A DNA stretch of 64,000 nt, taken from the NCBI RefSeq assembly GCF_017315705.1, contig NZ_JAFLRF010000001.1, positions 546,498-610,497 on the forward strand, read 5' to 3'. This DNA is from Trinickia mobilis. Its GTDB lineage: Bacteria > Pseudomonadota > Gammaproteobacteria > Burkholderiales > Burkholderiaceae. Below the pieces are notes generated by a model. It searched no databases, was not told where the DNA came from, and was given only the letters and a program-made list of their open reading frames with translations. Below, one piece after another: positions 1 to 10,206 of this stretch; within the stretch, counting starts at the first letter, position 1; each line of letters opens with the position of its first letter. Made by a program: the position numbers and the translations under genes.

Positions 1-12
1 AGGAGTCTGTCC

Positions 13-1368
13 GTGTCGGGCTTTGATTTTGACCTCTTTACCATCGGTGCCGGTTCCGGAGGAATTCGCGCAAGTCGGCGAGCGGCTGGCTTCGGAGCGC
101 GTGTTGCGGTAGCGGAGCAACGTTTCCTGGGCGGCACCTGTGTAAATATTGGATGTATTCCGAAGAAACTGTTTTCTTACGCAGCGCATTTCAAAAAGGA
201 TCTGGAAGACGCACGCGGCTATGGCTGGACGTCTGACCAGCTTACGTTCGACTGGCACACGTTGCTGGAAGGAAAGAACCGCGAAATTGAGCGGCTGAAT
301 GGCGTTTACGGAAATCTGTTAAATCAGTCCGGCGTCGAACTGATCAACGGAAGGGCAAAAGTTACAGGCCCGCACACCGTTGAAGTGGGCGGGCGCACGT
401 TCACGTCGAGGTATATTCTTGTCGCGACGGGGAGTAGCCCGACTGTGCCGGAAATAGAAGGCGCCGAATATTGTATTACCTCTGACGACGCGTTCTTTCT
501 GGAGAAGCTGCCGGAGCGCGTCGTTGTCGTCGGGGGCGGCTACATTGCAGTTGAATTTGCATCCATATTCAACGGTCTCGGTGTAGACACGACGGTGGTG
601 TATCGCGGAGATCGCTTACTTAAGAGTTTCGACGCAGACCTCGGCAATTTCCTTGCGGAACAGATGACCAAGCGAGGCGTTCACTTCCGGTTCAACTCGG
701 AAATACGAAAGATCGAGCGTGACGGTACGGGATGGAATTGCGTGACAAGCGGCAACGCGCGGCTGTCCTATGACACGGTCCTGTACGCAACCGGACGGCG
801 ACCGAATACTTCCGGTTTGGGCTTGGAGTCCGTTGGCGTAACGCTTGCGCCGGACGGGGCAATCGTGGTGGATGATGCATTCCAAACCGCTGAGCCATCC
901 ATATATGCCGTCGGAGACGTCATTCGTCGAATGCAGCTGACGCCGGTTGCGTTGGCCGAAGGCATGCTCGTTGCGGATCGCCTTTTCAACGGCGGCGCTG
1001 AATACATGGATTACAGTGGCATTCCAACCGCGATCTTTAGCCACCCGAATGTCGGTACGGTTGGGCTGAGCGAGGAACAAGCGATCGCACGTGGGTACAA
1101 GATCGACGTATACCGCAGCGTTTTTACACCGCTCAAGCATACCGTTTCGGCGTCCGGCGACAAGGTGTTACTTAAGTTGATCGTCGACAGTAACAGCGAT
1201 CGGGTGCTCGGTGTTCACATGGTAGGTGACGACGCCGGTGAGCTCCTTCAAGGTTTTGCCGTGGCGATCAAGTGCAAAGCGACGAAGGCGCAGTTCGATG
1301 CTACCGTGGGTATCCATCCCACCATCGCCGAAGAATTTGTCACGATGCGTACCAAGGTCGGTGCGTAA
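13..1368 (+). CDS. gor: Glutathione-disulfide reductase
   Basis: Class I pyridine nucleotide-disulfide oxidoreductase of 451 residues that reduces oxidised glutathione with NADPH in the cytoplasm. The N-terminus has the FAD-binding GAGSGG loop (residues 12-17), then the redox disulfide in GGTCVNIGCIPKK (Cys43, Cys48), a second nucleotide fold starting VVVGGGYIAVE, and the C-terminal HPTIAEE with the catalytic His435/Glu440 pair. The spacing of the two cysteines and the C-terminal motif match glutathione reductase rather than lipoamide dehydrogenase or mercuric reductase. The start is GTG at 13, preceded by AGGAG at 1-5. The gene sits alone, convergent with a LysR gene. The window begins just before it, so upstream context is unknown. 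It may be a second, accessory copy. Confidence 0.93.
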   Translation: MSGFDFDLFTIGAGSGGIRASRRAAGFGARVAVAEQRFLGGTCVNIGCIPKKLFSYAAHFKKDLEDARGYGWTSDQLTFDWHTLLEGKNREIERLNGVYGNLLNQSGVELINGRAKVTGPHTVEVGGRTFTSRYILVATGSSPTVPEIEGAEYCITSDDAFFLEKLPERVVVVGGGYIAVEFASIFNGLGVDTTVVYRGDRLLKSFDADLGNFLAEQMTKRGVHFRFNSEIRKIERDGTGWNCVTSGNARLSYDTVLYATGRRPNTSGLGLESVGVTLAPDGAIVVDDAFQTAEPSIYAVGDVIRRMQLTPVALAEGMLVADRLFNGGAEYMDYSGIPTAIFSHPNVGTVGLSEEQAIARGYKIDVYRSVFTPLKHTVSASGDKVLLKLIVDSNSDRVLGVHMVGDDAGELLQGFAVAIKCKATKAQFDATVGIHPTIAEEFVTMRTKVGA

Positions 1369-1404
1369 AATGGTTCCGGCCGCGTAAAGGAAACTGGCGT
1401 TTGC

Positions 1405-2352
1405 CTAGTTAGTTGAAGACTCGGTGCACGCCATTTTCGCCATCGGCCATTGGCCACTTTCGATAAGCGACTCGGCCGTTTCACACACAAGCGTAATTAA
1501 TGAGACGGTCGCTACAGAGGGCGGGCGCATGGCTGGGTATGCTATGTAGCGCTCCAATATCAGCCCTTCGACAGGCACGGCGCGCAGCTTTCCGGCGTTG
1601 ACCTCGCGAGCGACAGCCGACGCGAAGTGAATCGTCCACCCTATTCCGGCCTCCACCAGTTGAGTCGCCACGGTGGCCGACTCTACTTCAATAATGCCTT
1701 TGAGCTCGACATTTGCTCTCGCCGCAGCACGTTCAAGCGCTAGACGTACTCCGGAATTTTGAACCCCAGTCAGGATTAACGGGACACCTGTCAGCTGATG
1801 AACGCTGACCGGCCCCGGGGGAAGCTGATCGTCTTGAGCCGGTCCAATCGCGCACATCGGCTCGGTCATTAACCGCTCAACGTGGATGAAAGGCGTCGCC
1901 GCAATAGGGCCACTCAATACCGCAACGTCGATCGTCCCCTGCTCGAGCGCCTCGCATAACGCCGGGGAGAATCTCTCTATCACTCTCAAGCGTACTTCTG
2001 GATAGCGAGCGCGCAATGTTCGCGCCAACGGTGGCACGACCACTCCTGCCAAAGCGGGTGGCAACCCGAGGGCAACGGGACCTCGCGCCGTACCTGCGAG
2101 GTCCATGATGTCGACCTTGATCTGGTCCGTGTAGCGCAGAAGGAACGTTGCACGGTCGACGAGCAGGTCCCCTTCCCGCGTGAGGGAGGCTCCTCGCGAG
2201 TGCCGCTCGACGAGTCGTACGCCAAGTTCAGACTCGAGTAGCTGGACCTGTCTGGTCAAAGCCGGCTGGGCAATATGGAGCAGGGCCGACGCGCGACCGA
2301 AATGCTGATGCTCCGCGAGGACCTTGAAATACCTAAGCTGCCTTAGATCCAT
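1405..2352 (-). CDS. LysR-family transcriptional regulator
   Basis: A 315-residue LysR-type regulator. Residues 1-60 form the winged helix-turn-helix (MDLRQLRYF, then ASALLHIAQPALTRQVQ), followed by a ligand-binding domain that begins near GPVALGLPP. The ATG at 2352 is chosen because AAGGAG lies 8 bases upstream and the family consensus begins there. The longer open frame to 2484 adds 44 residues with no family support. It lies 115 bp downstream of the RND efflux operon on the same strand and may be co-transcribed with or regulate it, but the ligand cannot be deduced. The Nac/CbbR-like N-terminus with the MDLRQLRYF start is common in regulators of aromatic catabolism and stress genes. Confidence 0.9.
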   Translation of the reverse strand: MDLRQLRYFKVLAEHQHFGRASALLHIAQPALTRQVQLLESELGVRLVERHSRGASLTREGDLLVDRATFLLRYTDQIKVDIMDLAGTARGPVALGLPPALAGVVVPPLARTLRARYPEVRLRVIERFSPALCEALEQGTIDVAVLSGPIAATPFIHVERLMTEPMCAIGPAQDDQLPPGPVSVHQLTGVPLILTGVQNSGVRLALERAAARANVELKGIIEVESATVATQLVEAGIGWTIHFASAVAREVNAGKLRAVPVEGLILERYIAYPAMRPPSVATVSLITLVCETAESLIESGQWPMAKMACTESSTN

Positions 2353-2467
2353 GTCTTCTCTCCTTGCTCCACTGCGTATTCCGACAAACGCGAACACCGA
2401 TCCCCGGATCGTGACCGAGGATTCCCGAAAGCCCTGGAAGTCGGTCACGTTCGTCGGGAATGGCCGG

Positions 2468-3910
2468 TCACAATGAACCGGCACGTTCGGTCATCGCGCC
2501 CTTCGTCGGATCCCATCCGCCACCAAGCGCTTCGATCAAACCGACGGTTGCCAGCAAGCGTTGCGTTTGGAGCGAGACCGTAACCAGCTTTATTTGCAGC
2601 TCAGTGGTCTGAGCCGTGACGACATCGAGATAGTCGATCACGTCATCGCGGTACTGCGACATCGATAGATCCAGGGTGCGCATGGCCGCGCCGAGCGCTT
2701 CGTCTTCGCGCGTCGCCTCGTCACCGAGGTGATGCTCAAGCGCGAGGTTGTCTTCCACTTGCTGGATCGCCTTGATCACGGCCGACCGGTAATTCGCGCT
2801 GGTTTCCGCCAATTGCGCTTTCGCCCCGGCCGTTCTCGCGCGGCGCAGTCCTCCGTCGAACAGCGTCTGCGCCAGCGTCGGCCCGAGTGACCACATTTCC
2901 TCCGGCGCCGCGAACCACGGCGAGAACTTGTCGCTCTCAAATCCACCGGCAATTCCGAGCGAGATGTCGGGAAAGTAGGCGGCACGGGCGACACCGATCT
3001 GTGCGTTGGCGGCCGCCACGCGACGCTCGGCCGCCGCGACGTCGGGCCGCCTCTCGAGCAGCGTCCCCGGCATGCCGGCCGGAACGGAAGGAATGTACGG
3101 CAGCGCGATGTCTTGGACCAGTGAGAACGTAGACGGGGCTGTGCCCGTCAACGCGGCGATAGCGTGTTCCTCGAGCGCGCGTCGTGCTTTGACGTCCTCG
3201 ACCTGCGCCTTTGCACCGGCAAGCTGAGTCTGCGCACGCGAAACGTCGAGGTCGGAGGCAATGCCTCCACCGCGGCGGTTCATGGTCAACTCCAATGCTC
3301 GCTGATAGGTGTCTACCGTAGCGGCGAGCACTTGCGCCTCTTCGTCGAGGCCGCGCAGCCGCCAGTATGCTTGCGCGAGATTGGCCTGCAGGCTCAGGCG
3401 CAATGAGGCGAGATCGTTCGCAGCGGCCTCGCTTTGCGCTTTGCTTGCGGCAACCGCATTGCGGACCTTACCCCACAGGTCGAGGTCGTAGTCGAACACG
3501 AGTTCTGCGATGTTTGCGTCATAACTTGAAGGCTGGCCGGCCCCGAAGCGAAGGGGGCGTCGCTCAGATTGCCCGTTTCTTGACACCTCAGCGTCGGCAC
3601 CGAGCGTCGGATAGAGGCCCGATTCCGCCTGACGCTCGTAGGCCATCGCTTCGTCATGGCGAGCGATGGCGGCCTGTACGTCTGGATTGGCCGTGGCCAC
3701 CAAAGGTTCGAGGCGGTCGAGTTCGGGATCGCGGTAGACCTTCCACCATCCGTCGCGCTCGATGCGATCCGAGGGCTGCGCAATCTGCCAGCCGCCGGCT
3801 TCCTTGTAGGCCGTAGGAATCGGAGTCGACGGAACGTGGTAGGCGGGAGCGAACGAACAGCCGGCGAGCCATGCGCTGGCGACTGCGATCATAATCCTGC
3901 GATTAGCCAT
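2468..3910 (-). CDS. Outer membrane efflux factor (NodT/OprM family lipoprotein)
   Basis: Last gene of the RND operon, 480 residues, the usual size for OprM-like outer membrane factors. It would form the trimeric outer membrane channel of the tripartite pump. The N-terminus is a lipoprotein signal with lipobox LAGC (Cys18). Two long helical repeat halves follow, and the conserved ERRPDVAAAERRVAAANAQIGVA stretch around residue 290 is the family hallmark. The ATG at 3910 overlaps the end of the adaptor gene by 8 bp, which implies translational coupling. Substrate specificity cannot be read from the sequence. Confidence 0.92.
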   Translation of the reverse strand: MANRRIMIAVASAWLAGCSFAPAYHVPSTPIPTAYKEAGGWQIAQPSDRIERDGWWKVYRDPELDRLEPLVATANPDVQAAIARHDEAMAYERQAESGLYPTLGADAEVSRNGQSERRPLRFGAGQPSSYDANIAELVFDYDLDLWGKVRNAVAASKAQSEAAANDLASLRLSLQANLAQAYWRLRGLDEEAQVLAATVDTYQRALELTMNRRGGGIASDLDVSRAQTQLAGAKAQVEDVKARRALEEHAIAALTGTAPSTFSLVQDIALPYIPSVPAGMPGTLLERRPDVAAAERRVAAANAQIGVARAAYFPDISLGIAGGFESDKFSPWFAAPEEMWSLGPTLAQTLFDGGLRRARTAGAKAQLAETSANYRSAVIKAIQQVEDNLALEHHLGDEATREDEALGAAMRTLDLSMSQYRDDVIDYLDVVTAQTTELQIKLVTVSLQTQRLLATVGLIEALGGGWDPTKGAMTERAGSL

Positions 3911-5096
3911 GAGCGGGTCCGTTCAGGTTGCGATCCGTCGAGCTCGTCGAGGCGATGCGCACCCGGTCGCCCGAGGTGAGCGAGTCGGGGGGATTGTCGA
4001 CGACTCGATCGGTGGGACTGAGGCCGGAGTCGATTTCGACTTGCGTGCCCAGGTCGGTCTTCACCGAGACGTGTTTGAGCTCGACGCGGCCGCCCTCGCC
4101 GACGACGGCCACCTGCGGGCCTTCTTGCCTGAAGATCAGTGCGCTCGCCGGGACGAGCATCGATCTCGAATTCGCCGGAAGGGCAAAGTGCACCTCGGTG
4201 TAGTCCCCGGGAGTCAGCAAGCCCGAACTGTTGTCGACCATCAATTGCACGAGCAGCGTGCCCGAGGCCTGCGCGATCGATTCATCCGTACTGTCGAGCG
4301 TTGCATTGAACGTCATGCCCGGACGCTCGGGTACCGTCAAGGTTGCAGTCAGGCCGTGCTTGATGTCGGACGCGTAACTCTGCGGCACATTCACGTAGAC
4401 ACGCAGACGATGCTCGTCCGAGACGGTGAAGAGCTCCGGCCGATTGCCGCCGCCCGCGTTGATGAGATCGCCGATATCCGTCCTGCGTGCTGTCACCACG
4501 CCATCAAACGGCGCAATGATGCGCTTGAAAGACTCGAGCGCTTCCAGACGCCCCACGTTCGCCTGACTGGCCGCAACAATGGCCCGCTTCGCGTCTCTGT
4601 CACTGGTCTTTTCGTCGGTCGCCTGCCCGGAGACGGATTCTTGCTGCAGCATTTCCTGCCACCGCGCCGCCGTGACGTCGGCCAACTTTTCGTTGGCGAT
4701 CGAGGTTTGCAAGTCGGCTTTGGCCTGCTCAAGTTGCTGATCGAGATCGGGCGTATCGATGAGGCCAAGCAGTTGTCCCGCGTGCACACGCGTGCCGATA
4801 TCGGCATACCACGTATGCAGGTAGCCCGACACACGCGCATAGATCGGTGCATTGATGAACGCCGCAAGATGTCCCGGCAGGACGATCGTCTGGGTTGCAG
4901 CCGATTGTGACGGCATCGCCGCTACGACTGTCGGCACGGCCTGTTCGTCAGCCCACTGCGTGAGCTGCGCTTGCGCATGCACGCGGTTGATGATGCCGAA
5001 CGTCGCGATGCCGGCCGCCACGAGAAGCACGGTGACGCCGACGTGTTTGAGATACGGCAAGCGCTTGATTGTGTCGTTGTCGATTTCACTGGACAT
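3903..5096 (-). CDS. RND efflux periplasmic adaptor (membrane fusion protein)
   Basis: A 397-residue HlyD/AcrA-type adaptor that joins the inner membrane pump to the outer membrane channel. An N-terminal membrane anchor spans residues 18-36. The first lipoyl half contains GYLHTWYADIGTRVHAGQLLG, a coiled-coil hairpin follows, and the second lipoyl half and beta barrel follow IIAPFDGVVTARRTDIGDLI. The start at 5096 is supported by AGGAG on the minus strand just upstream. A longer frame to 5192 has no such signal. The gene overlaps the pump gene by 11 bp and the outer membrane factor by 8 bp, a tightly coupled operon. Confidence 0.93.
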   Translation of the reverse strand: MSSEIDNDTIKRLPYLKHVGVTVLLVAAGIATFGIINRVHAQAQLTQWADEQAVPTVVAAMPSQSAATQTIVLPGHLAAFINAPIYARVSGYLHTWYADIGTRVHAGQLLGLIDTPDLDQQLEQAKADLQTSIANEKLADVTAARWQEMLQQESVSGQATDEKTSDRDAKRAIVAASQANVGRLEALESFKRIIAPFDGVVTARRTDIGDLINAGGGNRPELFTVSDEHRLRVYVNVPQSYASDIKHGLTATLTVPERPGMTFNATLDSTDESIAQASGTLLVQLMVDNSSGLLTPGDYTEVHFALPANSRSMLVPASALIFRQEGPQVAVVGEGGRVELKHVSVKTDLGTQVEIDSGLSPTDRVVDNPPDSLTSGDRVRIASTSSTDRNLNGPAHG

Positions 5097-8000
5097 GAAG
5101 AGCTCCTGATTCCGAAAGGGATTCCGCAGGTGTTGCCGCGTCGCGGCGATGCACGAGACTGAAGACGACGGGGACGAAGACGAGCGTCGCAAAGGTGGCG
5201 CAAAGCAGCCCGCCGATCACGGCGCGGCCCAGCGGTGCGTTTTGCTCGCCGCCGTCGCCGAGGCCGAGGGCCATGGGCATCATCCCGATGATCATGGCCA
5301 GCGCCGTCATCAGCACGGGACGAAAGCGCGTGAATCCGGCTTCGAGTGCGGCCATGTGCGCGTCACCCGTTGCGGCGAGCCGCTCGCGCGCAAAGCTCAC
5401 AACGAGAATGCTGTTGGCCGTGGCGACGCCCATACAAAGGATCGCCCCCGTGAGTGCGGGAACGGACAACGGCGTATGGGTCGTGAACAACATCCAGATG
5501 ATCCCGGCCAGTGCGGCCGGCAGTGCGCAAACGATCACGAACGCGTCGCTCCAGGAATGGAAGTTGACGACGATGAGCAGATAAATCAGCACGATGGCGC
5601 CGACGAGACCGAGCAACAGCCCTGTAAATGCCGTGTTCATGGTCGGCACCTGGCCGCGCACCGTGACGATCGAACCCCGCGGCAAATCCTTCGCGGTCGC
5701 ATGGATGATCTTCTGGATGTCGTTGGCGACGGCGCCAAGGTCGCGCCCCTGTGGGGTGGTAAAGATGTCGTACTCGGGATTGATGTTGTAGTGGGAGACC
5801 ACATTGGGTGCGACGCCGCGGTCGATCGTGGCAATGCCTCCGAGAATCTGGCTCGCTCCGTTCGATCCCGTCACCTGCAGGTTCTCGAGGTCGGAGAGCG
5901 AGGTCATCTGGAATTGCGGGGTCTGGGCGACGATCGCGTAGTTCACCCCGTTGTCATGATCGAGCCAGTAGGTCGGCTGAACCTGGCCCGTACCCGAAAG
6001 CACCGCCATCACCGAGTTCGTTACGTCCTGCTCCGTCATGCCGATTTCGTCGGCGCGCGTGCGGTCGACGTTGATCGTAAAGGACGGCACCGTTGACGCT
6101 TGCTGGATTCGCTGATCGGCAAGGCCGCGCACGTACTTCATTTTTCGCAAAAGCTCCTGCGCGTAGCGCGCGTTTCCAGCATCGTTGACGCCTGATACCT
6201 GAACGTCGATAGGCGCCGGCGCCCCGAAGTTGAGAATCTGGCTCACGATGTCGGCGGGCAGGAATGAAAACGTCGTGCCCGGAAACGCGCGCGGCAGTGT
6301 TTCGCGCAGGCGGTGCACATAGTCGGCCGTCGGCCCATGATCTTCATTGAGCGAGATCATGACGTCGCCGTCCTGCGCGCCCGTCAACCCGGTATTGTTA
6401 TAAGCCATATTGAGCCCGCTGATAGGCAGCCCGAGGTTATCGACAATGCTGGCCAGTTGACGTTGCGGGATCGTTGCACGCACCACGTTTTCCACTCGAT
6501 CGAGAAGCGCGGCTGTCTCCTCGACACGTGTACCGAGGGGGGCCCGGACGTGGATCAGTATTGCTCCCCCATCGATGTCCGGGAAGAAATTTCGGCCGAG
6601 CCACGGCACAAGGAAAAGCGTCGCAGCGACGGCAAGGAAGAACCCGGCAATCAAGCGTTTTGGATGCCCCAGTGCGAGGCCCAGTGCCATGCGGTAAATC
6701 GAGCGGACGCGCTCAAATCGCGCCTCGAAGCCGCGCTGGAAGCGCACGAGCGGATTGCGCGAAGGGGCCGCCACCGGGTGACCGTCATGTTGCGCATTAC
6801 TGTCCTCAAGTTCGCTCGAGCCATGATGGTCGGATGCGTGTGGACGCAACAGGTACTGTGCCATCATCGGCACGAACGTCCGGGACAGACAGAAGGATGC
6901 AATCATTGCGAAAATCACGGCTTCTGCCATTGGCACAAACAGGAATCCCGACACGCCGTTCAAAAAGAACATCGGCACGAAGACAATGCAGATGCAAAGC
7001 AGCGAAACAAAGGCCGGCATGACGATTTGAGAGCCACCGTCAAGGATCGCGGCCCGGACGTCCTTGCCCTGTTCGAGGTGCCAGTTGATGTTTTCGATTG
7101 TCACGGTAGCGTCGTCGACGAGAATGCCTACCGCGAGCGCGAGGCCGCCGAGCGTCATCACGTTGAGTGTCTCGCCGAATGCGGAGAGGGCCGCAATTGC
7201 AGCCAGCACAGCGAGGGGAATGGACGACGCAATGATGATCGTCGAGCGCCAGCTTCCGAGAAAGAGCAGGATCATCAGCGAAGTCAGCGCCGCCGCGATA
7301 ATACCTTCGCGCGCAACACCGCTGATCGCCCCTTTGACGAATGTCGACTGATCTCCCATCGTCACGATGCGCATGCCCGGCGGGAGGGTCGCTTCGATGC
7401 GCGGCAGCCGTGCCTTGATGCCTGAGATGATGTCGAGCGTTGAAGCCGATCCATTCTTCATGATGCCCATCAGCACCGCGCGGTGACCATCGAGACGCAC
7501 AATGTTCGTCTGTGGGGGATTGCCGTCCCATACGTGGCCTACATCGCGAATGTAGATGGTCGTACCGTTGACTGACTTGATCGGTAGCGCATTGAGTTCC
7601 GGGATCGTCAGCGGACTGTCATTGAGCTTGACGTCATATTCGAATGGACCGATCTTCTGCGTTCCAGCAGGAATGATCTGATTCTGCTGCGCCAGAGCGT
7701 TCGCCACGTCCTGCGCTGAGAGTCCTTTGGACTGCAGCGCTTGCGGGTCGAGGTCGATTTGCACCTCACGTGTCTTTCCGCCGTACGGGAAGGGAATGGC
7801 AACGCCAGGGACGCTCAGCAGTTGTGGTCGAATGAAGTTCATTGCATAGTCGGCCAACTTTTGTTCGTCAAGCGTATCGCTCGTCAGCGCGAGTTGCAGC
7901 ACGGCGACCGTGGACGCGTTGTAATTGAGAATCAGCGGCGGCGTTTCGCCTGGCGGCATCTGCTTCAACACAGTCTGCGAGATCGAGGTGACCTGCGCAG

Positions 8001-8319
8001 TTGCAGTGCGGATATCCACCGTCGGTTGAAAGAAGATTTTTACAATGCCATAGCCATTGACCGACTGAGACTCGATGTGCTCGACGTCGTTGACGGTGGT
8101 ACCCAAGACGCGTTCGTAATAAGTAACGATCCGCCCGGCCATATCGTCGGGCGTCAGTCCGTTGTAGCTCCATACGACGGCAATGACGGGGATGCGAATG
8201 TCGGGGAAGATATCGGTCGGTGTTCGCAATGCCGAAAGCGGGCCGACGATCAGAATCAATATCGCCAGCACGATGAAGGTGTAGGGCCGGACAAGCGCCA
8301 GCCGGACTAGCTTTAGCAT
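5086..8319 (-). CDS. RND efflux transporter permease
   Basis: A 1077-residue inner membrane proton-drug antiporter of the AcrB/MdtB/MexF superfamily. It shows the two-fold RND layout: a first helix (TFIVLAILILIVGPLSALRTP), a large periplasmic loop, a helix bundle around ALAVGILVDDATVTIEN (the paired acidic residues of the proton relay), a second periplasmic loop, and a second bundle ending FATLVFVPVVFSLVHR. The cytoplasmic loop of about 60 residues before the second half is somewhat long. The ATG at 8319 starts the conserved MLKLVRLALVRP. The longer frame to 8352 would need a TTG. This is the first gene of the pump-adaptor-channel operon. Confidence 0.93.
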   Translation of the reverse strand: MLKLVRLALVRPYTFIVLAILILIVGPLSALRTPTDIFPDIRIPVIAVVWSYNGLTPDDMAGRIVTYYERVLGTTVNDVEHIESQSVNGYGIVKIFFQPTVDIRTATAQVTSISQTVLKQMPPGETPPLILNYNASTVAVLQLALTSDTLDEQKLADYAMNFIRPQLLSVPGVAIPFPYGGKTREVQIDLDPQALQSKGLSAQDVANALAQQNQIIPAGTQKIGPFEYDVKLNDSPLTIPELNALPIKSVNGTTIYIRDVGHVWDGNPPQTNIVRLDGHRAVLMGIMKNGSASTLDIISGIKARLPRIEATLPPGMRIVTMGDQSTFVKGAISGVAREGIIAAALTSLMILLFLGSWRSTIIIASSIPLAVLAAIAALSAFGETLNVMTLGGLALAVGILVDDATVTIENINWHLEQGKDVRAAILDGGSQIVMPAFVSLLCICIVFVPMFFLNGVSGFLFVPMAEAVIFAMIASFCLSRTFVPMMAQYLLRPHASDHHGSSELEDSNAQHDGHPVAAPSRNPLVRFQRGFEARFERVRSIYRMALGLALGHPKRLIAGFFLAVAATLFLVPWLGRNFFPDIDGGAILIHVRAPLGTRVEETAALLDRVENVVRATIPQRQLASIVDNLGLPISGLNMAYNNTGLTGAQDGDVMISLNEDHGPTADYVHRLRETLPRAFPGTTFSFLPADIVSQILNFGAPAPIDVQVSGVNDAGNARYAQELLRKMKYVRGLADQRIQQASTVPSFTINVDRTRADEIGMTEQDVTNSVMAVLSGTGQVQPTYWLDHDNGVNYAIVAQTPQFQMTSLSDLENLQVTGSNGASQILGGIATIDRGVAPNVVSHYNINPEYDIFTTPQGRDLGAVANDIQKIIHATAKDLPRGSIVTVRGQVPTMNTAFTGLLLGLVGAIVLIYLLIVVNFHSWSDAFVIVCALPAALAGIIWMLFTTHTPLSVPALTGAILCMGVATANSILVVSFARERLAATGDAHMAALEAGFTRFRPVLMTALAMIIGMMPMALGLGDGGEQNAPLGRAVIGGLLCATFATLVFVPVVFSLVHRRDAATPAESLSESGALHVQ

Positions 8320-8560
8320 GAGGGGAGACTCTCCATACAGACGCCCTGGCAAGAAAGTGTCGGGCGGGCAATTCGTTAGCTGTTACGCGACTGCACGTAG
8401 GGCAATGACATGGTCGGGCGTTCGATACTGAGCCGGCGCGTACTCGATGAAAACGCACTTTCCGCGGTAGCTTCGTGCGCCCCACGTACAGCAGGCAAAC
8501 ATCGCGAGAGCTGCGATTGATGCGGAATTGCTCGAGCGATCGAACGAGTGGCCCGCGCGT

Positions 8561-9508
8561 TCAATGTCGCGACGAACCAGCTTCTTCGATCAAAGATTCA
8601 TTGTCCCGTGCAATCACCGTGGAAAGGTGTGTCCGTAAGAACTCCACCCAAGTTTTTGTTCTCGCGTCTGTGTACCTCCGTGACGGATGAAGTGCGTAAA
8701 TATCTATTCTTTGAAGCGTATGCTGCGGCAATACGCGGATGAGGCTCCCATCCGCGAGTCCCTGTCGCGCTGCGAATGCCGGGAGCCTGCCGATACCCAT
8801 GCCGGCGCGCACTGCGAACGCGATCGAGTCAGAGACGTTGACCTCAACGGCTCCCGATACTTTGATCAAGGTGCGCCCCTCCGGCCCTTCCAGTGACCAC
8901 TCGTATGCGGGAGCCGAAGGCTCCTGGAGAATCAGGCATTCGTGGTTGCGAAGTTCCTGCGGCGTGGTCGGTAGCCCGCGCGTACGAGCGTAATCCGGAG
9001 ACGCGCATAGAACATAAAACGAGCTGCCGAGCAAATGAGAAATCAGGCCTGAATCCGGCAACGACGACGACGTCGAAATCACCGCGACGTCAGTGCTGCC
9101 TGTGTACAGTTCGGGAAAAAGCTGAGAGAACGACAGCTTGATCGACACGTCCGGGTACAACGCACGGTATTCACTAATTGCGGGAAGGACGTAGTGCTTT
9201 CCAACGCTTGCGAAGCTTTGGATACGCAGCTTTCCAACCGGGCGCTCAACTGCGCCACTTGCCTCCTCTTCTGCCATTTCGACGTCGGCGAGAATCTGTT
9301 TGCAGCGCTGCAGATACAGCTCGCCGGCAGGAGTCAGTGCGACGTTCCGCGTTGTTCGATGGAGCAACCGCGCACGCAGGCGCGTTTCGAGTAAGCTCAT
9401 CCCACGCGATATCGTACCGGTGCTTGTATTCAAGATTTTCGCAGCTGTTGTGAAACTACCGCACTCGGAAATTCGAACAAATAGACGCATTTGATGAAAG
9501 GCATCCAC
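8561..9508 (-). CDS. LysR-family transcriptional regulator
   Basis: A 315-residue LysR regulator of the group with MxxFxxxxxFVRIxExGSF N-termini. The helix-turn-helix covers residues 3-60 (AAKILNTSTGTISRGMSLLE) and is followed by an LTTR substrate-binding domain. The start is GTG at 9508, with GGGAG at the right distance upstream. It lies 240 bp upstream of the RND pump gene on the same strand, so it is the most likely local regulator of that pump. The intergenic space between them (8320-8560) shows no gene. Confidence 0.9.
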   Translation of the reverse strand: MDAFHQMRLFVRISECGSFTTAAKILNTSTGTISRGMSLLETRLRARLLHRTTRNVALTPAGELYLQRCKQILADVEMAEEEASGAVERPVGKLRIQSFASVGKHYVLPAISEYRALYPDVSIKLSFSQLFPELYTGSTDVAVISTSSSLPDSGLISHLLGSSFYVLCASPDYARTRGLPTTPQELRNHECLILQEPSAPAYEWSLEGPEGRTLIKVSGAVEVNVSDSIAFAVRAGMGIGRLPAFAARQGLADGSLIRVLPQHTLQRIDIYALHPSRRYTDARTKTWVEFLRTHLSTVIARDNESLIEEAGSSRH

Positions 9509-9550
9509 GAGAGACTCCCATAAAGCTGATCGGTATACCCTTAGGGCATG

Positions 9551-9664
9551 TCACGTGTCCTGCCGGCTCAACCCGAGCGCAATCACGATTGTCACCACGA
9601 ACAACCAGCAGGTCATGACGATCACCCACGCCCACGTGCCGCTCCCCACGCGATGCCGCTTCAC
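9551..9664 (-). CDS. Possible short membrane peptide or gene remnant
   Basis: A 37-codon frame from GTG at 9664 to TGA at 9551 encodes a basic stretch (VKRHRVGSGT) and one convincing transmembrane helix (WAWVIVMTCWLFVVTIVIALGL). The frame stays open upstream into a Ser/Pro-rich segment without a clear ATG. A separate GTG with GGGAG lies near 9758 in another frame, so this may be the 3' end of a frameshifted small membrane protein gene. No family is recognised, and the evidence is hydrophobicity only. Confidence 0.3.
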   Translation of the reverse strand: MKRHRVGSGTWAWVIVMTCWLFVVTIVIALGLSRQDT

Positions 9665-10206
9665 CCGATGTGCCGAGTCTAAAGAGGGGGGAGTCTCCGC
9701 AGAACTCGCTGCAGGTCATGTTCCGACAACCAAAGTAAATCCCGAAAAACGAATTCACTGTTAGCTCCCGGACGACAATCGACGCTCAGTTTGGATGCGT
9801 AACGGGCCCGCGCCGACCAGACTTCGCAACGGTCGTAAATCCCGGGGAAAGTGTCATCCGCGTTGATCTCGATGCGAGAAGGCGGAGTGCGGACGGTGCG
9901 GTTTCAACCATGTGGGAGGGAAAGGCGCTCACAGCCTGCTCCTGAAACGTGGGGTTGCGATGAGCAGATATTGCGGGAGGAATCGAACTGGCGGAAGACC
10001 GCAGTAAGACATACTTAATATGCAGTTTCTGGCGTAGGGCCTTTTAGCTCTTTTTCCGATCGCTGTGACATAGTAGGCAGCCCAGGTGGTCGCACCGCCG
10101 TTCGCATCGCCAGCGTCTAGCCGGCAGGTATTCGACTCCGATACCAGCACCGTCGGAGGGCAGTCCGCAAATTTGCATCGTTAACTTCACAGCGGAAAAA
10201 AGCAAA
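9665..10206. other. Gene-poor spacer, no supported gene
   Basis: About 540 bp between the short membrane frame and the MFS gene. No open frame has family features or a plausible ribosome site, and base composition is more AT-rich than in neighbouring genes. It may contain the promoter for the downstream MFS/beta-propeller genes, but no clear hexamer pair was found. Confidence 0.5.

Noticed and set aside
9456..9758. A 100-codon minus frame overlapping the LysR start
   Set aside because: It runs through the LysR ribosome site and has no domain features. The membrane-helix frame in the same place is more protein-like.
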